This document shows, in pieces, positions 23,501-35,500 of a stretch of DNA of 64,000 nt. The DNA comes from Plutella xylostella (taxonomy: Eukaryota > Arthropoda > Insecta > Lepidoptera > Plutellidae): NCBI RefSeq assembly GCF_932276165.1, contig NC_064005.1:3968001-4032000 (forward strand), read 5' to 3'. The position numbers and the translations under genes are program-made. Below the pieces are notes generated by a model. It was not told where the DNA came from. It saw only the letters and a program-made list of their open reading frames with translations, and searched no databases. Within the stretch, counting starts at the first letter, position 1. Every line of letters starts with the position of its first letter.

Positions 23501-26500
23501 TTAAAAGAACTCATTGGTACATGTCAGCGCCGGGATTCGAACCCGCATCTCTGGCGTGAGAAGCGGGCGCTTACCCGACTGAGCTACCACCGCTCCTAAA
23601 GTTATGGGCTATTTTACAATTCCTTCCGCGGAGCACCAATCGGGAACCTCTGAACTAGATAATACCTATATATAGTTAGGCGATACGGCTTGCCGGTACA
23701 GCAAAAACGGGTGACTCACTTGCAAGTCGCCTCTGACTACCCCTTCGGGGATTACAGTCGTGAACATATGTATGTGCTTATAGGGATATTACCTACGGCT
23801 TTTATCTATCGACATTTATGTATGGCAACATTACCAGCGAAGAAGTGCAGGCTGACGGGGATGTCCTCGCCGAGGGTGAGGTAGCAGGGCAGCGTGGCGC
23901 CGCAGCCCGCGATCTCCACCGCCTCCAGGTCGTACGCGGACCCTGGAATAGACAGGTCACAGTATTGTGTGGTTTGCGCTTTGATTACATATTAAATTTG
24001 CTCAGTGGTTTGCGCTACGTAAGTTGACTACTTTTGAGGTATTTTGGGTATCCAAAATCTTGATCATTTATAATTAGTAAAAAAATTCGAAACCATTCTG
24101 TATATAGGGGAATGTGGGGTAAGACCGGGACGCTAAGGTAAATAATTAATAAAAAATCAAAATTAAGGAGCTTTAATCAACTTTATTAAAATTTGCTTAC
24201 TATGCCTTATAATTAACAGTCTTGCTCAACAAAATCAATGTTTAAACTATTCTAATTAATAATAATAATGTTTTTCTAAATCTTAACTTTTTACGGTTTT
24301 ACCCCATGCCTGGTCCAAAACCGGGTATACCATTATTATATACCCGACTTTGCCCCTAACACCGGTAACAACAGAATCTTAAATTCCGGAAGATTTGTCT
24401 TTTTATTCTTTGTGATGTTATTTTGTTCGATTTCCGATTTGTACGGTGATGAAGTAATAATAACAATTTTTCAAAATAATTAAACACTTAGTCATTGATT
24501 CTTGTACAAAACCGGGTACCACCCGGTTACCCGGTATTACCCCGTACGGTTTTGCCCCAAGCACCCTGGCAAGAAAAAAAATAAAAAAACTAACCACAAA
24601 CCGAAATGCAATAAAAATCTAAGCAGTGTTTATTAAACATGAAAACATTTTTAACCAAGATTAAAAACCAATACCACATACCTGGATGTTCCGACGCTTA
24701 GTAAATGAATGAATTCCATGAATTATTAGATCAAAACACTCTAAAAACTTGATTTGCAATTATTTTATACGAGCGCACACGAGTGTCCTTCAACTTTTGT
24801 TGACAGTGTCGTCAAGATGGCCGACTGCAGTGAGCAAAGCGCGCGAAAATTAGACACTTGCTAAGTGGTTATAATGACATGTCCCGGTTTTACCCACATA
24901 CCCGGTTTTGGACTAATCTCCCCTAGATAACTAGGTATATTATGTTCATTTCTGATTGTGTGAATCTCTAGTTATTTTAGGTAAGTAAGTAGTTTTACGA
25001 TTTGCTAGCATACCTAATTTATGTATTTGAGATGTTTTCATTGATCTGAACCTGGTTGTAAACGTAAGTAAGTTCAATGTTCTACCTAGGAATAAAAGTT
25101 ATACTAGGTACCTACCAGCGTCCTCCTAACCTAACCTCGAAGGAGGAAGTTCGTTCCTGTTGATTAGGTATCTCCATTGTTAGGTAAAGTACATATAAAT
25201 AGGTATTATGCTTTGATAGCAATTTAATTAATGTTACCTAAATATGGCGCCATAGCCTTCTACCTACGTATGCACATGCAGTACTATCTCCAATAGATTT
25301 GATAGCAGTCTACCTACTATCAAAAATACAATGGAACCGCCATATTCAAACTGATTATTGGAGATAAGGGAGATTATCTCTGATAACTTGATAATAACCT
25401 TTAAGTGATAGATATTGAATTAGTAATAATAACATTGTAGTTAATTGTTTCCGACTTAAAATAGAAGGGTTTTGTCTATTTGTGTACCTATCTATTTAGT
25501 GTAGGTACCTATCTTCCCATATTAGTAGTAAGTATTATTTTTATTCGTGTCGGTGACATTATTTTTATTTATATTTATTTATTTATATTGTTCATGGAGA
25601 ACCAACAGCATTTGCGTCAACTTATATGGTAACAAAATTATAAAATTCTACAAAACACGGAAATGCCATTAATAGGTTCCCACCTATAGTGACAAAAAGT
25701 AATGACTTGTAGTTATAATCAAAAATAAAAATAAACTATAATTATTACATAATAATAATAGCAGCAAGCGCCACGTCTAAGTACACTGTTTATTGTTAAT
25801 GAGCCTACTCAAAACTTACAAGCGAAAACGTAAAGTAAGAAAAACACTTAAGATGCTAGGAACTTAGGAATATTAGATTAGATAGTTAATTAGGAGCTAC
25901 CCACTAAGTAGATGCCGACGACGCCTTAATAAGAACGTCTTTTATTTTAGGTAGACTACTGCAGAACAAATCAACTTCAGAATCTGAGAGAACCCTATTA
26001 TATGTATTAATTGCCCGTACCAAAAAACTATTCTGCCGGTAATTACTATTAGACGTCGGTATATGCAATAATGGCCTTTTACGAGTCCTGTGATGAGGAA
26101 CTCTTAATCCTATTTTACGTAATAGATCAGCAGCCTTACTCCCAGCGATTAATAGTTGCTATCCAAAAAAGCCAATTAAAACTCAGTTCAAAAATTTAGG
26201 CCGATTCAGTTGGTACCACCACCTCGGTTTTGACTGAGCCGCGGACCAGGGACAACGTAGAAAATATATCAAGAAACGACTAGTGATTATTTTTGAAACG
26301 GTAGCCGAAGTAAGCCGATATCAGGCCGATGTTGCGATCGTATTTCAATAGAGGTGAAAGAAAGAGATGTCGCTCTATAAAATTGTATAAGATCTTGTGT
26401 TTTTTCTCGCTCTGACAAGGAAAAAATTGGTGTGCGTTCGAAGTACTAGCGAAGCTTGAAATAAGAAATCCGGTAATCATCAGTCCATATTATGTTTTTA

Positions 26501-29500
26501 TTTTTTCAATGTTAGTAAAATATTAATTAAAATACTTATTAAACACTAGTTTAAAGTCATCACTCATGCCATTTTTTACTTATTATTCACAAAAACTTAA
26601 CGTTGTAAACGTTAAAATTTGAAATTAGGGGCTTTTGAACGCATTCAAACTAAAAATCAAATTACTCTGTGAACCTGTGAAATTCATTCATACTACATAC
26701 AATAACAATGATAAAACAAAATTACAAATGGAATTTCCTTATTTAAATAGATATTTGTGCACTAAATACATAATAATATTACGTAAGTATAGTATTCTGA
26801 TGGAGTGCTTAAGTTGCAGACTCAGATCGACTCGATTTATAAAATAGACCGATAAAATATTACGATAATTTGTTACAAAGTTATAGATATTAAACTATCA
26901 ATCATTGTTTACAGAAAGAAGAAGAAGACGTTGCGTGTCACCGTATAGCCAAGGAAATATCTTGTGAAAGTTTTAAATCAAGGCGGAAATTTATTGAAAA
27001 AATACTCAACATAACCTACAATTACAGTGAAATACTAACAATATCTTGTACCGTGATAATATTTCTGAATAATAAGTGCAAACCCATACTCTAAGATCGT
27101 GCTTTCAACCACATACTTAATACAATTCCATAATCATATCGAAATCCAAAAGTTCGTAAGTCGTAAGTGATCATAGTTTAGGTATGTACTTATTAGACTC
27201 ATGCATTGTAAACTCTATAAACGATTACTCGTAATGTATTAATCATATTAAAAGTTGAATGCGGCTGTTTTATTTTTTATTCTTTATGTTTAAAGCAGTT
27301 CTAAGTAATAACTAGTAATAAGAGTTGTAACAATATGCATGGACCAAGTGTCTGCTTATTTAAAAACACAATGTTATCATGTAAGTAAACCCTGCTTTAA
27401 ACATAAAAAATGTGTCTACCTAATCTTCATAAAGCAGATAATGCTAACACCCTGATTACACCACCAAGTAGAGCGGCCCGAGACAGTGTCCTCCGCTGAG
27501 CACTCTTGTTAAATTGTGATCCGCGGAATGGTTTAAGATCGAAGAGTACTGTCTTGCCACTCTGCTCAGTTGGTGAAATAGCAAGGGTATAACATTGCAA
27601 CAGGTAAGGTATCCATATATTAAAAGTACAACTTACAATGTTACATACTTATACAATTCTTCCATGTTGCAATGTTATCATTGCCGGACTCTTAAGAAGG
27701 AATACTTCCTATCAAGCCTTTATAAATCAATAGGATCATGAATGACCTCTTAGTCAAGTGCAACATCAACAGGTAAATAATGAAATGAAACATGGTTTTT
27801 GCTGTATTTTGTGTTTATTAAGTATCATATTAAATCACATCACAATTATTATTAGTGTTCTGAAATATCAAGCATAAGGTTCTCTTCTATTAGCTAAAAA
27901 ACTGCTTCTTGATTATCTGAAATAAGATTAATAGATTAATAGTAATTCTATAGGTTAGGATATAATAATAATATATTGTACAGTCAACCAAAGAGATATG
28001 TATGCCACCCCAACGCAAGCCCTTAGATATTATGACCACTGATAGGTAATATTTATGTAACATGGAAAATAATGATAACTAATATTAAGGTAAGTAATAC
28101 TTAAGTTAGTAAGTATAGATAAAATATTATTATTCCACCCATGAGGATAAAATTTTTGTTACTGGGGTGGCATAAATATCTATTGCTGACTGCACTATCA
28201 AGGTATTGATACAACTTTATTTAGTAGATTTTCTATTCTATTCTATTCTGAGAGGTGGTGAAGCTCCTGTACGTGGCTCTCTTGAGTGGAACCTTTGTAC
28301 ATATCCCCTTAATTTTAGCTCAGCCAGCCTAGCTCTCAAGTAAAATGGAGCAGCAAGCCTGGGTGTTCCAATAGCTGAGATAGGCGTTCTGTTGGTCCAA
28401 GAATAGATAGTCTTGTTTCTGTAGTAGGCGGAGATTGAGCCAGCATAGGTATATTTTTTTACTACAAAAGATACCCACCGCAGCACTACAGTTTAATCCT
28501 AAGGTACTTAGAAAACAGATGAATCAAATAATATTTTATAGATATAGAATCTAGATAAGCAAGCCAAGTAAATTATTTTTCATACTGTCAGTGCATCATA
28601 AAATTAAAGTGTTTGTGCTAGGGTTTTTTTGCTACAAATAAGAAAATTGAAATCAGCTTAAGTGACTTACTCAGTAGCAGAATGATATGCCAATTTAGTT
28701 TCTTATGTAGGTAGGTATTAACTTCATAAGATCTTAATACAACTTGTTGTTAAGTACTTCAGATAGGCACTTGAATATTTAGTCTTGGTTATAAATTCCA
28801 GTCTGGAGCCAGTTGCAACGCAGTAAAAACCTACAAATACCAAAATTCTGGTTAGTATCATGGGGTTTAGGTTACAGACATTATGATAGTATAGGAAGGT
28901 TTATCTTATTATTATTATTAGTAGGTATATATTGTTAGCCACTGGACTTGGCTGGAGCGAGACCAAACATAGGTGGTTAAACAAAGATAGGTGGCAGATG
29001 TTATGACACCTCTGGGGTGCCATAGGACTACAACAATGGTAAAATAAGGTTTGTCTTTGTTTTGAAGGATATTTCCTTTAAGGCTTCTTCTTCATGCCTT
29101 AAGAACATGAGTGTTAAGGCGGTCATCCACTGGCGAGGCGACGGTATAGATTGTTGCTTGTTGGCTTGTCGAATCTCGTTGGTGATCCATTAGCGAACCA
29201 AACAGTCTACACTCATCATTGGCAAAGTCGTGGCGTGCTTCCAGACCAAGGGTCTTTGTCACTTTACTTCAGCAAACCTTCTTTTTGTAACCTCGTTGGA
29301 GGTTTTTTAGACCGCGGACTTAGAGGTTATTGGAGGTTTTGCTCGCGAATAGATCACCGCCTTTAGTTGAAGAAACTTTCACATGTACCTCTATTATGTT
29401 CGTGGATACTCACCTTATTTGTTACGCTAAAATCAGCTAGTTTCATGGAGCTAAAGTCTTCAATCAAATTGTCCGTCAACTCCTTTGAATATCCAGGGAG

Positions 29501-32500
29501 ACTGGTTTGCAATCCTCAGTAACTACTTTCACATCACTTTGTAGGTATAATTACAGGCTGTTTTTCTTACAAAAATAGGAAAATTAGCCATTGTAATGGC
29601 TTTGCGTTGCAAGAATAGGAACTTTTTTCAAAGGGGCGGCTCAGTGCAATTTTGACATTATAATCTAGTCTGTGTGATGAGCTCGTGGTGCGAATTTCTG
29701 GCTTAGTAGGGTGGATTTCAACAAGTCCTAAAAAATCTTCATTTCCGTGGACTTTTTTATCTTGAGGTTTTTTATATTAGAAAAACGCTTTTATTAAAGT
29801 TTTTGTTAATGTTAGTGTTCTTACTAAATGGGTAGCAGATAAGTTAAAAACTGAATGAGATACGGATGATTAAAAATCTCGTGCCACGGCGATGAAACAT
29901 GCGTTCACGGCAATGAAACAAGCGTCCACGGCAATGAAACAAAGGCCCACGGCAATGAAACAAACTTCCACGGCAATGAAAGAACTGTATACAATGGAAA
30001 TGAAAGAATCAATCCACTGCAATTAATTAAAAATACTGTGTGGGAAACGCAAACTTAGACAGGTATGTATGGCAGAAATATTTGGATAGATATTGGAACG
30101 AAAGAAAGAACGACATCGACAGTATGTATAAAAAAAATAAGAATATAGTATGGAATTCTCTTAGTAACATTATGGTGTCCGTATTGCGACGTATAAAACA
30201 AAATGTTTTATTTCACACTAATAACGTTCACAACATATGATAAACCTTACCTATAACATCTATATTTTCATAAGGTATAATATCCAATTCGTAGTATACT
30301 GTTCATTTTATGTAAAATTCATAAAATATACTATAATATGACATAATCTGTGCTGAATTACACAACACCGGCAAAACACCTAGCACCAAAATATAAAGAT
30401 AGGTGCGGTTAGGTGCACATGTTGGTTAGCTAAGCGTCTCCCTACATAGCGCCAATAATAATAACGCAGTCAAAACTCCTTGCACCAAAACCTAAACATA
30501 GAGCGTCTCCCCATGTAGCCCCGCTTCGCTTTTGATGAACATGTGCACCTAACCGCTCCTCCTCGCTTTTCTCGTCATCGCACCTATCTTTAGGTTGTGG
30601 TGCTAGAGGTTTTGATGGTGTTGTGTAATTTAACAGATTATGTGATATGATAGAATATTTTATGAACTTTATGCTAAATCATAGTATATTTTAATTGGTA
30701 TAATAATATGAAATGTTCATGTTATCATCATCAGCCTATAATCATCCAATGCTGGACATAGGCCTCTCCCAAGGAGCGCCACAACACTCGGTCCTCGGTC
30801 TTCCGAATCCAGCCACTACCGGCTACCTGCCTAAGCTTGCATATTTTGACAGCTATGTTGGTAACCTTAGTCCTCTGACGTATAAAGTCTTTTCTGATAC
30901 CATCCATTAGAGAAACCCCAAGCATAGCTCTCTCCATAGCACGCTGAGTGACTTTAAATCGGTGGACCAGTCCCACCATCAGTGTCCACGTATATGCACC
31001 ATATGTCATAACTGGCAGGGCGCAATGGTTGAAGACTGTTGGATACGCCTTTCAGCCTTCTTGTTGAAGTTGCTTCTGCCTAGCCGAATAGTCTGCCTCA
31101 GGTAGTCATATTATTGCACAACTTCGATAGTTGTCTCACGAACGATCACCGGCTCCGGTTTTATGTGAACATTCTACATGATTTTTGTCTTGCCCAAGTT
31201 CATACGGAGGCCTACACGGTGCAAGCAGCAGCATTAAGGCCACTTAGCATCCAGCTGAGTTCCTGCAGAGATGTTTGTTCTATTATATTCTATTCTACTA
31301 TCTGTGGGAGGTGTAAGTACCTGCACCTGGCTCTCTCGAATGAGCTCTCCACTGGACCTTTGTGCAATGTGCATATCCCCAAGGTCTAAGCTGCCTTTCC
31401 AAGCTTGGACTATTTCCCACCACGCTGGTTCACAGCGGGTTGGTGGGTTCACATATTATCTAGATGTGCTAAATCTATAGGTAGATATGCAGGATTCTTC
31501 ACGATGTTTTCCTTCACCGTAAGAGTGATGGTATACATTGTATTTAAATTCAAAGGAACACATTGGTACATGTCAGTGCCGGAATTCGCACCCGCATCAT
31601 TGGCGTGGGAAGCGGGTGCTTACCCGACTGAGCTACCACCGATCTTATTTATACATAACGTTCATTATAATAATTATAATTATAATATTTGTATAAAAAC
31701 GAAACGTTTTTATACATCGCGATACGCACCCGTTTTAACGCACTGCAAAAAGAGGTAATTTGACTAGTCCTGTAGGTAATGTCAGTGATCGGTATTACCT
31801 GTATTACAGGTAAAAGATGGTAAAGATATATTACTTTGCCTAATCATACATACCACGGCGATGAAAACATAAGTCACGGAAATGAATAACCTGACCACGG
31901 AAATGAATAACCTAACCACGGCAATGAATACAAATTATTTAACAAGACATGGCAATGAAATTTTTTTCATTGCCGTGGCTTTTTTTTCATTGCCATAGCA
32001 AATATTGGCCACGGAAGCCACGGAAATGAAAGAATGGCGATGAAAACCAAGGCATTAAATATAAATAACTAAAAAAGTATTAACTATTCGAAGAAATAAA
32101 CATTTTATAAGGTAAATATTTTCAAAAAGCTTTCTTTTGAATGCTTATTCTAGAAGACAAACTTAATTTTATAGAAGTTATATCTATCCACGGCAATGAA
32201 AGAAAAATTGTCCAGTCCCCAAAAATTTTACTGATTTTTACTATTGCGCAAAAACGCGGGCACCGATGAACCTCCTGCCACGTCGAGCAGTTAGGCGACA
32301 CTTGTAAGAAACGATTAGCGCACTCAGAGGGGCACCCAAGTTCATAGGTAAAACAATATCCTTGATCATGTTTAGGACACGGCGATGAACAGAAGTTCTG
32401 GGACACATGAATTTTCACTTACCGTTCGTTATATTCTTTATATATTTCAATAAATGTATTCCGTGACAATACTTTAACTATTAATGTATCAAATGAAACT

Positions 32501-35500
32501 AAGTTTAACTATCAATACTCAATATTTTTTCATCAATGAAGAATAATACAAAACGTGGTTACGTGGGGACAGACACGGCAATGAAAGATTTGGAGGTTTA
32601 ATATTTTATTTAAAAATATCCATTAATCCTATTAATACAATATTTAGTGCTACACATAGATAACTATTTCACTTGACCGGAAAAAAATATTAGAAAATTA
32701 TAACTTGGTTTTTTAGTACCGATTTCATTGATGCCACGCAATTTTTGGCCGCGGGAAATTCACCCAGTAACGCTATAATTTTCACTGAACGGTTTGCGTG
32801 ACGTCATAACACAATGAGCCGCAAAAATGTGCGGTGGGAGTACGATATTAGCGATTTTGTTGAAATCGATTCAGCCACTCATCGCTGGGAGTAAGGCCAG
32901 GACTATCAATAGAACCCCTTAAAACTTTGGCAAGAAAGAGGACATCGGAGATATCACGACGCAGATATAGAGGCAAAAGATGAAACTTTATGCATCTCTG
33001 TGCGTATTTCATGCGTGGCAATTTAAATTTGAAACCCAGGAACCTAGTAAATCTCCGCTGCACTCTCTCCAACCTATCAATATACAGGGTGTCCCAAAAG
33101 TCAACGTCATCCCTTAAAGGGCTGATAGGTCAGCTCATGAGAGGCCAGAATATCACAATATGACCTTAGTAAAAACTCGATAATTTTCGAGATATTGACA
33201 CTTTTATAAATTTGCTGAAAATCGACACCTTGGATCAGTTTTTTGCGTGCCGCCGGTACAAAAATCCATATTGTTAGAATTTGTTTGGTGTTGCATCACC
33301 CTGTATAGCCCAGCTATTGATCGCAGTCAAAAAAAATATCGAGTAATGCTGTATGTTTAAAAAAAACACGGTTTTCAAAGTCATAAAAGGTAATCGTATT
33401 TTTTTATAAACAACTTTTACTCTACATACTGTAAAAAAAATATACCACGCAAACCTGGCACCTTATTTGAAAAGATTGCTCATTTAATGCAGTTTCCAAA
33501 ATGGTAAGAAACGTTGCTATTGTTTCAATTAACAAAAAAGTTATTGCTATTTTAGTACAAAACGACCTCGATGTAAAATTGTTTGAAGGAAATTTATCTG
33601 ACTGAATTTATTAAGCGTAAGTCATGTTGGAATGAGTATAAGTAAAATAGGTGGTGTGGCCGGAAGTGGGAAAAGAAACAACGTTGTCACAGTTAATAAA
33701 AAAAAACGCATTTTGAGTATCTTTCTCGAAAAAAGTGGACTATAGCAACTCCACATTCCCCATAAATGTAGCGCATGGTAACGTACATTCCTGAATAGTG
33801 CAAATGTGTGATATTGTACAAGTAAAACGCTTACACATTGTACATTGTACACCCACAGTATCCAAAAAAGGGACATATCAGTTTGTCATTAACATTACCT
33901 CTAATTACTTGTTATTTATTTTAAAGTTATTGTTAAACAAAACCAAACTCCCAAAATTATGATTATGACCATTAATGAGTATTATTTTTTACTTAATATA
34001 ATAATGTGGTGTTATAATTATAAAAAATAAAAATAAAAGTGAATAAATGTTTGTTTTTTTTTTTTAAATAAGTTGTAAAAAACGCAAAATATGTTTTATA
34101 AGAGTTTGGTAATTTTTTTCTTAGCTATTTTTGCGTCATCTATGTTGCCACGGCTGACCCGACCACCTATTTTACTTTAACTCATTCCAACATGACTTAC
34201 CCTTAATAAATTCAGTAAGATAAATTTCCTTCAAACAATTTTACATCGAGGTCGTTTTGTACTAAAATAGCAATAACTTTTTTGTTAACTGAAACAATAG
34301 CAACGTTTCATACCATTTCGGAAACTGCATTAAATGAGCAATCTTTTCAAATAAGGTGCCAGGTTTGCGTGGTATATTTTTTTTACAGTATGTAGAGTCA
34401 AAGTTGTTTATAAAAAAATACGATTACCTTTTATGACTTTGAAAAGCGTGTTTTTTTTAAACATACAGCATTACTCGATATTTTTTTTTACTGCGATCAA
34501 TAGCAGGGCTATACAGGGTGATGCAACACCAAACAAATTCTAACAATATGGATTTTTCTACCGGCGGTACCCAAAAAACTGATCCAAGGTGTCGATTTTC
34601 AGCAAATTTATAAAAGTGTCAATATCTCGAAAATTATCGAGTTTTTACTAAGGTCATATTGTGATATTCTGGCCTCTCATGAGCTGACCTATCAGCCCTT
34701 TAAGGGATGACGTTGACTTTTGGGACACCCTGTATATACCGTATTGGGGATTCCAAATTTGACTGGCGTATTCCAGGTGACTACGGACATAAGCACAGTA
34801 TAATATTTTAAGGGATTTCATAGTTTTGAACGGTTTAGATACCCTCATTATAAAACCCATAGCTTTACAAGCCTTACCTATAATATTGCTTATATGCAGA
34901 TCAAACAACAGCTTGCTATCATGAATGACACCGAGGTCTTTAGTGTGTGAACCACGTTTCAGTACCTGATTTCTTAAAATAAACGTGCTATTAAAAGGGA
35001 TGCGTTTACGGGTGAAAATTATAAAAAAACATTTGTCCACGTTTAATTCGAGCTTGTTGGTGTAACAGTATTGATCCAACCTGTGGAGGTCATCTTGGAG
35101 GAGCATCTCATCAGAAGGGTTGTTGACAATTCTAAATACCTTCATATCATCGGCAAATAAAAGATACTCAGAATTGACAAAACACCGTTCAATATCATAA
35201 ACAAATATTATAAAAAGCAAAGGCCCTAATAAAGAACCTTGCGGGACTCCCGATGGAATGCTCATCCAAGACGAGGAAAACCCATTGAGTACAACCGCCT
35301 GACTCCGATTCTGAACATACGAAATAAACCACCTCAGCAAGCTGCCTCTAACACCTAAGTTTCGCAACTTTTGAATTAGTAGTGCATGATCAATTCTATC
35401 AAAAGCTTTGCTGTAATCAGTATAAATAGTAGCTACTTGATTGTCGGAATCCATCTGTACAGTAACGAAATCATTGAAAAGGACAAGGTTGGAAACCGTA

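Larger units (their letters stand above)
30174..31731. mobile_element. Non-autonomous TIR element (same family as 38360-46056), interrupted by RTE and SINE copies
   Basis: The left end reads GGTGTCCGTATTGCGACGTA. The right end, read on the other strand, is GGGTGCGTATCGCGATGTAT. Both resemble the ends of the element at 38360-46056. Inside are AT-rich arms with ATAACGTT motifs and one degraded GC-rich 150-bp unit (about 30440-30620), present in both orientations. An RTE fragment (30722-31275) and a SINE (31278-31645) are inserted near the right end. Confidence 0.65.

Noticed and set aside
23533..23596. tRNA gene on the minus strand
   Set aside because: It is the head of a SINE that recurs at 31278-31645. 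No acceptor-stem partner is present.
29884..30026. CRISPR-like array (constant core, variable spacers)
   Set aside because: The spacers are only 7 bp, the core is 14 bp, the DNA is clearly eukaryotic, and no cas-type gene is present.
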